A DNA stretch of 14,537 nucleotides from JBBSIG01 sp038232215 (GTDB lineage: Bacteria; Actinomycetota; Thermoleophilia; Gaiellales; Gaiellaceae). The notes below the pieces were generated by a model. The model made no database searches and was not told the DNA's origin. It saw only the letters and a list, made by a program, of their open reading frames with translations. The position numbers and the translations under genes were made by a program. Positions 1 through 7,428 of this stretch are shown here, in pieces (positions within the stretch are counted from its first letter, which is position 1; each line of letters begins with the position of its first letter). The stretch lies in the NCBI GenBank assembly GCA_038232215.1, contig JBBSIG010000049.1, positions 1-14,537 on the forward strand, read 5' to 3'.

Positions 1-1
1 C

Positions 2-544
2 GTCTCGACGCCGCAGGAGCACCTCGAGAAGAGCAAGTGGATCCTGGAGACCTTCCTGCCCTGGGAGGGTGAGCGCTGCCGCGCGATCGAGCTCACGGAC
101 GAGAACGGCATCCTCACGGGCCGCTTCCCGCCTACGGTGCGCAACCCGGTCGGCGCGCTTCCGTCGGGAGCCGCCGTGCTCGCGCTCGCCGACACGGTGA
201 TGCTGAACGACCCGATCACCGGGCAGGGCTCGAACAACGCCAGCAAGATGGCCGCCTCCTACCTCTCCTCGATCCTCGCGCACGGTGACGCGCCCTACGA
301 CCGCAGCTTCATGGAGCGGACGTTCGAGCACTTCTGGATCGGCTACGGCCAGTACGTCACCGGCTGGACGAACGCGCTGCTCTCGCCGCCGCCGCCGCAC
401 GTGCTCGAGTTGCTCGGCGCCGGCACCCAGCACCAGGCGATCGCGCACCGGTTCGTGAACGGGTTCGACGACCCGCGCGACTACTTCGAGTGGTTCATGG
501 ATCCGGAGAAGGCCGAGCGCTACCTGGCCGAGGTCACAGCCTGA
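2..544 (+). CDS. Styrene/indole monooxygenase-family flavoprotein, C-terminal part (5' end outside window)
   Basis: The frame is open from the left edge to a TGA at 542-544, giving about 180 C-terminal residues. The segment LNDPITGQGSNNASKMA (about 225-255 nt in) matches the late FAD-contacting motif (DPI-GQG-NNA) of group E flavoprotein monooxygenases such as StyA. It is followed by a tryptophan- and tyrosine-rich tail (FEHFWIGYGQYVTGW) and an FDDPRDYFEWFMDPEKAERYL ending that also fits that family. Family members use FAD, reduced by a separate reductase, to epoxidise aryl alkenes or indole. The substrate here is unknown, and no partner reductase lies downstream. The N-terminal Rossmann fold lies outside the window, so the start cannot be judged. 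Confidence 0.85.
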   Translation, partial: VSTPQEHLEKSKWILETFLPWEGERCRAIELTDENGILTGRFPPTVRNPVGALPSGAAVLALADTVMLNDPITGQGSNNASKMAASYLSSILAHGDAPYDRSFMERTFEHFWIGYGQYVTGWTNALLSPPPPHVLELLGAGTQHQAIAHRFVNGFDDPRDYFEWFMDPEKAERYLAEVTA

Positions 545-1614
545 GCCGCCGGACCGCGCCGACGCGGGCCTTCCTCCGCGAGTCCGCCTTCGCTACGGTT
601 CCCGTCAGGGCCTCGCGTGAGGCTCGTCCTCACCCCCTCGACGGCCGCGCCCACCTGGAAGACACCGCCCCCCGCCGCTTCCGCCCGTCCGGCCAGGCCG
701 GCGCAGCGGGCTCGCGCAGCACCCTCCTCGCCGTCTTGCAGGTGGTCGCGCTGCTCGTTCTGCTCGCCTTCCTCACCTACGCGCTCCGCGGCTCGGTGGC
801 CGACGCCTGGCCGCGCCTGCGGAACGCAGATCCGCTCGAGCTCGCGCTCGCCTGCGTGGCCCTCGCCGCCTACTACCTGCTCTTCGTGATCGGCTGGATG
901 TGGATCCTCGCCGCGCTCGCGATTCGGATCCCGTACCGGGTCGCGCTGCAGTCCGAGATGGTCTCGATGCTCGCGAAGTACGTCCCTGGCGGCGTCTGGA
1001 CGCCCGCGGCCAGGGTCGTCGCCCTCCGCCGCCACGGCGTGGAGCAGACCTCGCCCGTCCTGGCCTCGATGGCTCTCGAGGCCGGGCTGTCGGCCGTCTC
1101 GGGGGTGCTCGTCTTCGTGGCAGGGCTCGGGGTGGTCGACAACGTCGACGCGCCGCTGCTGCCGCTCGCGGCGTTCGCGCTGGTCGTGGCCTCGCTCCTC
1201 CACCCCACCGTCTTCCGGCCGCTCGCGCGCCGCCTCCTGAAGCCGTTCGGGACCTTCGAGCTGCCCCCCATCCGCTATCGGACCCTGCTCGGGCTGCTCC
1301 TCTTCTACGGCTTCACCTGGCTCGTGGGCGGCCTCGCGCTCCTGCTCATGCTGCGGGCGGTGGGCGGCGACGCGGGAGCCTCCACGATCCCGTTCCTCGG
1401 CGGGACCGCCGCCGTGGGGGCGATCGTCGCGGTGCTCGCGGTGTTCGCACCATCCGGGCTCGGCGTGCGGGAGGCCTCGATGTACGGACTCCTGCTGGGC
1501 GTTGCCTCGGGGGGCGTCGCGCTCGGCGCGACGGTCGTGAACCGTGTTGCGATCACGCTCGTGGAGGCGGCGCTCCTCCTGGTGGGCGGACTGGTGGCGG
1601 CGAGACGACGATAG
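490..1614 (+). CDS. Lysylphosphatidylglycerol synthase TM-domain (UPF0104-like) membrane protein; start uncertain
   Basis: From about nt 720 to the TAG at 1612-1614 the product is a run of hydrophobic helices, about 7-8 membrane segments. It carries two signatures of the lysylphosphatidylglycerol synthetase TM/UPF0104 (flippase-like) family: LAKYVPGGVW near nt 973 and PSGLGVREAS near nt 1452. Members are inner-membrane proteins, and some move or modify lipids. No catalytic aminoacyl-transfer domain is present, so lysine transfer is not implied. The start is a problem. The only standard in-frame starts are GTG 490, 55 nt inside the upstream gene; TTG 736; and GTG 742, which would cut into the first helix. 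Frame-1 codons look coding from about nt 630. A TACGGT box at 594-599 could be a -10. A GTG at 617 is in another frame, so a frameshift near the N-terminus is possible. Family assignment is firm; the first 80 or so residues are not. Confidence 0.8.
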   Translation: MVHGSGEGRALPGRGHSLSRRTAPTRAFLRESAFATVPVRASREARPHPLDGRAHLEDTAPRRFRPSGQAGAAGSRSTLLAVLQVVALLVLLAFLTYALRGSVADAWPRLRNADPLELALACVALAAYYLLFVIGWMWILAALAIRIPYRVALQSEMVSMLAKYVPGGVWTPAARVVALRRHGVEQTSPVLASMALEAGLSAVSGVLVFVAGLGVVDNVDAPLLPLAAFALVVASLLHPTVFRPLARRLLKPFGTFELPPIRYRTLLGLLLFYGFTWLVGGLALLLMLRAVGGDAGASTIPFLGGTAAVGAIVAVLAVFAPSGLGVREASMYGLLLGVASGGVALGATVVNRVAITLVEAALLLVGGLVAARRR

Positions 1615-1670
1615 GCGTCTGCTGCGTTTTCCTTGCCCGCCTCCGGGGTGCGGCCGGCCTCGTGCGCGCG

Positions 1671-1880
1671 TCTTCAACCAGAACGCGCTCGAGCACGGCT
1701 CGCACACGATCTCCTACGGGCGGTACCTGGTCTCGTCGAGCTTCGGCCAGGCGGTGCTGGCAGTCGGAGTTCCTGGCCGTCGGCACGATGGCCGTCTTCA
1801 CGATCTACCTCCGCCAGCGCGGCTCCCCGGAGTCGAAGCCGGTGGGCGCCCCTCTCTCCGAGACCGGCACGTCGGGCTAG
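1671..1880 (+). pseudogene. Truncated, frameshifted DUF6766-like membrane protein remnant
   Basis: Two adjacent frames together read like the C-terminal two thirds of a DUF6766 protein. Frame 2 (nt 1673-1757) gives FNQNALEHGSHTISYGRYL then VSSSFGQAVL. Frame 3 (from about 1758) gives WQSEFLAVGTMAVFTIYLRQ then RGSPESK, ending at TAG 1878-1880. The family usually reads F-AV-ENW-SEFLQ across this junction. The frame change at GCGGTGCTGGCAG (about 1751-1763) therefore fits a small deletion; loss of 8 nt between two CTGG repeats would explain it, though that is inference. The N-terminal helix and start codon are missing, and nt 1615-1670 hold nothing recognisable in any frame. DUF6766 proteins are short membrane proteins of unknown function. 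The family name is from memory and needs a profile search. Confidence 0.65.
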
Positions 1881-1905
1881 GCTCTGTCGGCCCGAGCGGC
1901 CCGCC

Positions 1906-4179
1906 TCAAGGCGCCGGCTCGAGCGGCAGCTCGACGGCGAAGGTCGAGCCCTCCCCCGCGGCCGACCGGACGTCGATCCGGCCCTCCATCCGCTCGACCA
2001 GCTCTCGTACGACGTAGAGACCGAGGCCCGTCCCGCCGACGCCCCGGTCGAGCCCGGGGTCGAGGCGGGCGAACTTCTCGAAGATCCGCTCCTGATCCGC
2101 GGCTGGGATCCCGAGACCCGAGTCGCGAACCTCGACCCGTGCGGTTCCGTTCTCGCTCGAGAGCAGGATCGCGACCTCTCCCCCGTCGGGCGAGTACTTG
2201 ATCGCGTTCTCGACGAGATTGACCAGGACCTGGCGCAGCTTCGCGCTGTCGCAGCGGACGGTCGGGAGATCGTCCTGGGCGGAGAGCCTGAGGGAGATCC
2301 CCTCCGGACGGTGCACGTCGGCGGAGGCGAGCACGCTCTCCGACAGAGCCACGAGGTCGCAGGGCTCCGGCCTCAGGCCGACGTCGCCCTGCTCGAGCTG
2401 GCCGACGAGGAGGATCTGACCCACGATGCGCGAGAGCCGATCCGACTCGGTCTCGATCATCTCGAGGAACGACGCCGTCTCGGCCGTCGTGAGCTCGATG
2501 TCGTCGCGTCGGAGCGTTCGAGCCGCCCCGTAGACGGCGGCGAGCGGCGTGCGCAGCTCGTGCGAGACGGTGGCGACGAAGTCGCTGCGGGCCTGCTCGA
2601 GCGCTCGCTCCTCGGTCACGTCGCGAAGGGCGTAGACGGTCCCCTCGCCGAAGCGCACTCCCGAGATCGAGAGCCAGCGCTCCTGTCCCTCGAGCGAGAT
2701 CGGCAGGGTCACGGCCGGGCTCGGCGAGCGCTCCTCGCGCTCGTCGAGAGCCCGAACGGCGGCCGACTCGACTCCCGGCACCACCTCGGCGGCCGCGCGG
2801 CCGAGCGCCTCGGCCTCCGGGACGCCCGTCAGGGTCTCGGCGGCCGGATTCCAGTAGCGGACGACTCCGTCCCCGTCGAGGAGGACGACGGCGTCCGCGA
2901 CGTAGGCGAGCGCCCGCGCCGCCTGGGCGCCGCGGTCGGCCACCCGGAAGAGCCGCGCGTTGTCGACCGCCGCAGCCGCGCGCCGGGCGAGCTCCTGCGC
3001 CAACTCGAGATCCTCCACCGTGTGGCGTCGTCCCGAGCCGGCCGAGGCAAGCGTGAGCACGCCCAGCCTGCGACCCCGCGCGATCATCGGCACGGCGACC
3101 CACGAGCGAGCCCCGAGCTCGCGGAGCGGCTGGTCACCCCCCTGCACGGCGCTGTCGGAGACGAGCTCCGGCTCTCCCGTGCGAAGGATCCGGGCGACGG
3201 ACTGGTCCGAGACGTCCGGCTCCGCGAGCCGCGCCGGACGTGCTTGCTCCACCAGGTCACGGTGCGCGTCGCCCAGGCGCTCGAGCGAGCCGTCCGCGCG
3301 CAGCAGGTCGATCCAGCACCAGTCGGCGAGCCGGGGCACGGCGAGCGCGACCAGACGGGCGAGCGTCCGCTCGTACTCGAGCGACGAGCCGAGTAGCTCG
3401 CTCGCCTCCGCCAGGAAGCCGACCCGCTCGCTCGCTCGCTCGGCCGCCCGCCGTGCTTCCTGCTCGGCGCCGTAGAGCGCCTGCACGCGGCGCGGGGTGC
3501 GGACGAAGAGCACAGCCCCGATCCCGAGCGCCGCGCCGCCGAGCACGAGCAGCAGGACGAGGAACTCGCGGAAGACCCGGTTCTGGTCGTCCTGCGCGTC
3601 CATCACGAAGCTGTCGGTGTCCGCGAGCATCGCGCCGGCGGACTGCCGGAACGCGGCGAAGAGCCGCTGACCCACGAGCACGCGTCGCTGCGCCTCCTCC
3701 CGGCCGTCCGAGCCCGCGCTGACGAGCGCGATCTGACGCTCGAAGTACTCCTCGACGGCGGCGATCTGCAGGCGGGCGCGCGCGATCAGCCGGGTCAGCT
3801 CCGGGTGCTCTGCGAGGAAGGGCTCGATCGCGTTGAGGTCGGCCTCGGCGGCCACCCGGCCCGATGCGTACGGCTCGAGACTCGCGGGATCGCCGGTCAG
3901 CAGGTAGCCGCGCACGGCTGTCTCCTGGTTCACCATCTGCAGGACGAGGTCGTGGACGTGCCCCGTGAGCGGAATGGCGTCCTCGACGAAGAGGCGTTGC
4001 GACGACGAGTTGATCCGCTCGAGAGCGAAGACGGCTGCGAGCAGCACCGCCACGAGCAGCGCGATCAACGCGGCCAGCGCCGCGCGAAGTGCGCGATCCA
4101 GTCCCCTACCCTGTGGGTGAGGCCAGCCCGAGCTCGGCGAGTCGCTCACGGCGAAGCTCTTCACGTTCTCCCCGTGCAA
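1906..4179 (-). CDS. Sensor histidine kinase, CHASE3-GAF-PAS-HisKA-HATPase
   Basis: This is a membrane sensor kinase of about 757 residues. TM1 is at about 32-53 and an extracytoplasmic CHASE3-type helical domain at about 54-200 (QETAVRGYLLTGDP). TM2 at 206-226 is followed by a GAF domain (about 255-405) and a PAS domain (about 420-525, YWNPAAETLTG). The kinase core has an H-box with His540 in SHELRTPL, an N-box with VNLVENAIKYSP near 653-664, DSGLGIP (G1), FEKFARLD (F-box) and GTGLGLYVV (G2). All catalytic boxes look intact. The signal is unknown; CHASE3 domains sense extracellular stimuli. It overlaps the 3' end of the response regulator gene upstream, so the two are probably co-translated. 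Start choice is open: TTG 4179 has GGAG 4 nt upstream, while GTG 4164 and GTG 4149 also fit. A (CGCT)4 tract near 3425 encodes the linker before GAF. Confidence 0.92.
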   Translation of the reverse strand: MHGENVKSFAVSDSPSSGWPHPQGRGLDRALRAALAALIALLVAVLLAAVFALERINSSSQRLFVEDAIPLTGHVHDLVLQMVNQETAVRGYLLTGDPASLEPYASGRVAAEADLNAIEPFLAEHPELTRLIARARLQIAAVEEYFERQIALVSAGSDGREEAQRRVLVGQRLFAAFRQSAGAMLADTDSFVMDAQDDQNRVFREFLVLLLVLGGAALGIGAVLFVRTPRRVQALYGAEQEARRAAERASERVGFLAEASELLGSSLEYERTLARLVALAVPRLADWCWIDLLRADGSLERLGDAHRDLVEQARPARLAEPDVSDQSVARILRTGEPELVSDSAVQGGDQPLRELGARSWVAVPMIARGRRLGVLTLASAGSGRRHTVEDLELAQELARRAAAAVDNARLFRVADRGAQAARALAYVADAVVLLDGDGVVRYWNPAAETLTGVPEAEALGRAAAEVVPGVESAAVRALDEREERSPSPAVTLPISLEGQERWLSISGVRFGEGTVYALRDVTEERALEQARSDFVATVSHELRTPLAAVYGAARTLRRDDIELTTAETASFLEMIETESDRLSRIVGQILLVGQLEQGDVGLRPEPCDLVALSESVLASADVHRPEGISLRLSAQDDLPTVRCDSAKLRQVLVNLVENAIKYSPDGGEVAILLSSENGTARVEVRDSGLGIPAADQERIFEKFARLDPGLDRGVGGTGLGLYVVRELVERMEGRIDVRSAAGEGSTFAVELPLEPAP

Positions 4180-4591
4180 CCCTCTCCACGACCCCCTCGA
4201 CCCGAGGGGCGAGACCCACCGGGTCGAACGGCTTCGTGATGTAGTCGACGGCCCCCAGCTCGAGCCCGCGCCGCCGGTCGTCGCGCTCGGCCCGCGCCGT
4301 CAGGAAGACGATCGGGATCTCGCGGGTCTGCTCGTCGCTCCCGAGGCGCTCGGCCACCTGCAGCCCGTCGAGACCCGGCATCATCACGTCCAGGATGACG
4401 AGATCGGGCCGCTCGGCGCGCGCGACGTCGAGTGCGTCCGCCCCGTCCGGCGCCTCGAGCACGTGCATCCCCGCCGCACGCAGGTTCACGCTGCAGAGCA
4501 GGCGCATCGACGCCTCGTCGTCGACGACGAGGACACGCCGGCCGGGCGGCCTCTCCGTCGCTCGCTCCTCCGCTGCAGCAACGTCTCCCAC
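4106..4591 (-). CDS. Receiver-only response regulator
   Basis: The product is a single CheY-like receiver domain of about 161 residues with a short C-terminal helix and no DNA-binding or enzymatic output domain. Counting from GTG 4591, the acidic pair is Asp24-Asp25 (VLVVDDE), the phospho-acceptor is Asp68 (LVILDVMMPGLDG), the switch Thr is Thr98 (FLTAR) and the conserved Lys is Lys120 (ITKPF). The sequence resembles PleD-type receivers. It most likely takes phosphate from the overlapping downstream sensor kinase and signals by protein contact or phosphorelay. GTG 4591 is preferred because a TACACT box lies 6 nt upstream, the leaderless geometry seen elsewhere in this window. GTG 4612 would add 7 residues but has no visible ribosome site. 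Stop is TAG at 4106-4108. Confidence 0.93.
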   Translation of the reverse strand: MGDVAAAEERATERPPGRRVLVVDDEASMRLLCSVNLRAAGMHVLEAPDGADALDVARAERPDLVILDVMMPGLDGLQVAERLGSDEQTREIPIVFLTARAERDDRRRGLELGAVDYITKPFDPVGLAPRVEGVVERVARGEREELRRERLAELGLASPTG

Positions 4592-4597
4592 CGGCTG

Positions 4598-4603
4598 AGT
4601 GTA
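4598..4603 (-). promoter_or_regulatory. Candidate -10 box (TACACT) for leaderless response-regulator mRNA
   Basis: On the minus strand TACACT fits TANNNT and sits 6 nt before GTG 4591, so transcription would begin at or next to the start codon. No convincing -35 is seen. The box favours start 4591 over 4612. Confidence 0.45.
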
Positions 4604-4714
4604 GAGGTCCACCGGCCGGCGGCACGCCGCGAAAGGGTGAGCGGGCGAAGCCCTGGGCCGGGGGCCGGCGTCGGCCCTCGCCGCTAGACGGTTGATCGGA
4701 GACTCGAGTGCCGC

Positions 4715-4730
4715 CCGGGGACGTCCCCGG
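4715..4730. repeat. Perfect 16-bp palindrome upstream of liuB
   Basis: CCGGGGACGTCCCCGG is its own reverse complement. It lies 33 nt upstream of the liuB -35-like element, in the 207-nt gap between the response regulator and liuB. The rest of that gap (4613-4798) holds only GC-rich sequence and the liuB promoter. The palindrome could be an operator for a dimeric regulator, or a hairpin. It has no T-tract, so a terminator is unlikely. Confidence 0.4.
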
Positions 4731-4763
4731 CCAAGCCGTGCCGGGGGCGTCAGCCGGCGCCGC

Positions 4764-4790
4764 TTGAGTTTCCGAACGATCGTCTAGGCT
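4764..4790 (+). promoter_or_regulatory. Candidate leaderless promoter of liuB
   Basis: TTGAGT (4764-4769) and TAGGCT (4785-4790) are separated by 15 nt. The ATG at 4799 follows 8 nt after the -10 box, leaving little or no 5' leader and no Shine-Dalgarno site. This supports ATG 4799 as the true start. Confidence 0.55.
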
Positions 4791-4798
4791 CGTCCGCG

Positions 4799-6358
4799 AT
4801 GGCCGTTCTCAGGTCCCGGCTCGAGCGAGACACGGAGCAGTACGGGCTGCGGCGAGAGAGGATGGAAGCGCTCGTCCGGGAGCTGCGCGAGCGGACGGCG
4901 CTCGTCGCTCGCGGCGGCGGCCCCCGCGCGGTCGAGCGCCATCGCTCGCGCGGGAAGCTCACCGCCCGGGAGCGGATCGACCGGCTGGTCGACCCCGACA
5001 GCGCCTTCCTCGAGCTGTCCGCGCTCGCGGCCTGGGACGTCTACGACGGCCAGGCCCCCTCGGCCGGGATCGTGACGGGGATCGGCGTCGTGGAGGGACA
5101 GGAGTGCGCCATCGTGGCGAACGACGCGACGGTCAAGGGCGGCTCCTACTTCCCGCTCACGGTCAAGAAACACCTGCGCGCGCAGGAGATCGCCGAGCAG
5201 AACGCCCTGCCGTGCCTCTACCTCGTCGACTCGGGCGGCGCCTTTCTGCCGCTCCAGGACGAGGTCTTCCCGGACCGGGATCACTTCGGGCGCATCTTCT
5301 TCAACCAGGCGCGCATGTCGGCCCTGGGTATCCCGCAGATCGCGGTCGTGATGGGCTCGTGCACGGCCGGCGGGGCCTACGTGCCGGCGATGAGCGACGA
5401 GACGGTCATCGTCAAGGGAACGGGGACGATCTTCATCGGCGGCCCGCCGCTCGTAAAGGCCGCGACGGGGCAGGAGGTGAGCGCCGAGGAGCTCGGCGGC
5501 GCGGACGTCCACACGCGCCTCTCCGGCGTCGCCGACCACTACGCGACGAGCGACGAGCACGCGCTCGGGCTCGCCCGACAGATCGTGCGCAACTCCCACC
5601 GCCGCAAGGAGGCGCCCTGGTCCATTGCCGACCCGGAGCCGCCCAGCGCCGACCCCGAGGAGCTGTACGGCCTCGTGCCCGAGGACTTCCGCCAACAGCT
5701 CGACGCGCGGGAGCTGATCGCCCGCATGGTGGACGGCAGCCGCCTCGACGAGTTCAAGGCGCTCTACGGCGAGACGCTCGTCTGCGGCTTCGCACGAATC
5801 GAGGGCTTTCCCGTGGCGATTCTCGCGAACAACGGCGTGCTCTTCGCCGAGTCGGCGCAGAAGGGCGCCCACTTCGTGGAGCTCGCGTGCAAGCGCAAGA
5901 TCCCCCTCGTCTTCCTGCAGAACATCACGGGCTTCATGGTCGGCCGGGAGTACGAGGCGGGCGGGATCGCGCGCGACGGCGCCAAGCTCGTGACGGCGGT
6001 CGCCTGCGCGGAGGTGCCGAAGCTCACGGTCATCGTGGGCGGCTCCTTCGGGGCGGGCAACTACGCCATGTGCGGACGCGCCTACTCCCCTAGGCAGCTC
6101 TGGATGTGGCCGAACGCCCGTATCTCGGTGATGGGCGGTGAGCAGGCGGCGACCGTTCTCTCGCTGGTCGGCGATGCCGATCCCGAAGAGATCCGATCGC
6201 GCTACGAGGCCGAGGGCAATCCGTACCACTCGACGGCGCGGCTCTGGGACGACGGGATCATCGACCCGCTCGACACCCGCCGCGTGCTGGCGCTCGGGAT
6301 CTCGGCAGCGCTGAACAAGCCCATCCCCGAGACGACGTTCGGCGTCTTCCGGATGTAG
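4799..6358 (+). CDS. liuB: Methylcrotonyl-CoA carboxylase, carboxyltransferase (beta) subunit
   Basis: The 519-residue product is a full-length biotin-dependent carboxyltransferase of the crotonase fold with N- and C-terminal halves. The stretch SGGAFLPLQDEVFPD then RDHFGRIFFNQA is characteristic of methylcrotonyl-CoA carboxylase beta subunits. So are QNITGFMVGREYEAGGIA, GGSFGAGNYAMCGRAYSPR and ISVMGGEQAATVL in the second half. It transfers CO2 from carboxybiotin to 3-methylcrotonyl-CoA, giving 3-methylglutaconyl-CoA in leucine and isovalerate breakdown. Its biotin-carrying partner (liuD) and the next enzyme (liuC) lie about 1.9-2.7 kb downstream on the same strand, beyond two opposite-strand genes. 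A geranyl-CoA or other acyl-CoA carboxylase is the main alternative, but the neighbouring hydratase favours methylcrotonyl-CoA. Stop is TAG at 6356-6358. Confidence 0.93.
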   Translation: MAVLRSRLERDTEQYGLRRERMEALVRELRERTALVARGGGPRAVERHRSRGKLTARERIDRLVDPDSAFLELSALAAWDVYDGQAPSAGIVTGIGVVEGQECAIVANDATVKGGSYFPLTVKKHLRAQEIAEQNALPCLYLVDSGGAFLPLQDEVFPDRDHFGRIFFNQARMSALGIPQIAVVMGSCTAGGAYVPAMSDETVIVKGTGTIFIGGPPLVKAATGQEVSAEELGGADVHTRLSGVADHYATSDEHALGLARQIVRNSHRRKEAPWSIADPEPPSADPEELYGLVPEDFRQQLDARELIARMVDGSRLDEFKALYGETLVCGFARIEGFPVAILANNGVLFAESAQKGAHFVELACKRKIPLVFLQNITGFMVGREYEAGGIARDGAKLVTAVACAEVPKLTVIVGGSFGAGNYAMCGRAYSPRQLWMWPNARISVMGGEQAATVLSLVGDADPEEIRSRYEAEGNPYHSTARLWDDGIIDPLDTRRVLALGISAALNKPIPETTFGVFRM

Positions 6359-6381
6359 AGGAGTTCGACCTGCTCGAGCCC

Positions 6382-6396
6382 TGACGCCCCGCGTCA
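6382..6396. terminator. Possible short hairpin between convergent genes
   Basis: TGACGC-CCC-GCGTCA forms a 6-bp stem with a 3-nt loop in the 35-nt gap between liuB and the convergent oxidoreductase gene, whose stop codon it includes. There is no U-tract on either strand, so termination activity is uncertain. Confidence 0.25.
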
Positions 6397-7428
6397 CAGG
6401 ACGACCTCCTCGACGACCGTGGAGGCGCCCTCGAAGCGCGACAGCCCGTACGGCGAGAGGTCGAGCGACGGCGCCCGTCCGAGAATCTCCTCGGCGAGCG
6501 CGCGCCCGACAGCCGGCGACTGCATGAACCCGTGTCCCGAGAAGCCGCAGGCCGCGTAGACGCCCTCCTCCACGAGACCGACGATCGGGTGGGCGTCCGG
6601 CGTCATGTCGTAGAGGCCCGCCCACGCGCGCTCGACGCGCGCGCCGGCGGCGGCCGGAAACCGGTGCTCGAGCCGCGCCAGCCGGTCGGGAACGACCGAC
6701 TCGTCGACGCTCGCGTCGAAGCCCCAACGGGGCCGCTCGTCCGCCATCGCGACCACCAGGCTCCTTCCGGCGACGCTTCTGCGGAAGTGGAAGCCGGTCT
6801 CGTGCTCGACGATCATCGGCAGCTCCGGAGGGACGTCGAGCGGCGACGTCTCGAGCAGCTGCCGGCAGAGCGGCCGTACCGGCAGGTCTGCGAGCTCGGA
6901 GGAGTACGGCCCGGCCGCGATCACGAGCACGTCGCGGTCGAGGCCGCGGGCGTCGGTCCCTTCCCTGAGCGTCACGCCCAGCTCTTGCGCGCGCCGCACG
7001 AGCTCCCTCGTCGTGGCGGCCGGATCGGCCAGGCCGTCCTGCCGGCAGACGACCGCACCCCGGACGTCGTCCGCGCGAACGCCCGCCGGGAGGGCGGCCG
7101 GCTCGACCGGGACCCCTAGCCGGCGCTGCGCCCGCATCCTTTCCGCGAGAGCCCGCCAGCCCGCGTCCGTCGTCGCCAGGAACACGTATCCGACCTGGCG
7201 GAAGAACGGCGGGCCGAGGGTCTCGAAGAATGCAATCGAGGCCTGCGCGAGCCGCACCTCCGGCGCGGTCGAGAACTGCTGCCGCACACCGCCCATCGCC
7301 CGCGACGTCGAGCCGCCCGCGACCTCTCCCCGGTCGGCGAGCACGACGTCGCGGGCCCCGAGCAGGGCCAGGTGGTAGGCGACGCTCGCGCCGATCGCAC
7401 CCGCTCCCGCGACGACGACGCGACTCAC
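6394..7428 (-). CDS. DAO-family FAD-dependent oxidoreductase
   Basis: The 344-residue product opens with a dinucleotide-binding fold (VVVAGAGAIGASVAYHLALL, then an acidic/basic VLADR end). The FAD-contact region GGSTSRAMGGVRQQFS follows at about 38-53. The C-terminal region has DAHPIVG and YAACGFSGHGFMQSPAVGRAL. This is the DAO superfamily, which includes sarcosine oxidase beta, glycine oxidase and proline or D-amino acid dehydrogenases; these oxidise secondary or D-amino acids with FAD. The start GTG 7428 overlaps the upstream aldolase stop in a 4-nt GTGA, so the two are translationally coupled and probably act in one pathway. A D-hydroxyproline-type dehydrogenase is one possibility given the partner. 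Substrate cannot be read from the sequence. Stop is TGA (complement of 6394-6396). Confidence 0.88.
   Translation of the reverse strand: MSRVVVAGAGAIGASVAYHLALLGARDVVLADRGEVAGGSTSRAMGGVRQQFSTAPEVRLAQASIAFFETLGPPFFRQVGYVFLATTDAGWRALAERMRAQRRLGVPVEPAALPAGVRADDVRGAVVCRQDGLADPAATTRELVRRAQELGVTLREGTDARGLDRDVLVIAAGPYSSELADLPVRPLCRQLLETSPLDVPPELPMIVEHETGFHFRRSVAGRSLVVAMADERPRWGFDASVDESVVPDRLARLEHRFPAAAGARVERAWAGLYDMTPDAHPIVGLVEEGVYAACGFSGHGFMQSPAVGRALAEEILGRAPSLDLSPYGLSRFEGASTVVEEVVL

Noticed and set aside
1603..1632. Possible terminator after the UPF0104-like gene (AGACG/CGTCT stem, then GTTTTCC)
   Set aside because: The stem has only 5 bp with an 8-nt loop and the T-run is 7 nt past it. It is too weak to list.
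3425..3442. Tetranucleotide tract (CGCT)4 within the sensor kinase gene, a possible phase-variation site
   Set aside because: The repeat is short and GC-rich, and encodes an ordinary Glu/Arg/Ala/Ser linker helix. Similar short CGCT runs occur elsewhere by codon bias.
4784..6727. Very long open frame antisense to liuB (also similar ones at 1633-3396 +, 8593-10575 - and 520-1707 -)
   Set aside because: Each is opposite or out of frame with a gene whose conserved motifs are clear. The translations are Arg/Ala/Gly-rich with no recognisable domain, as expected for shadow frames in GC-rich DNA.
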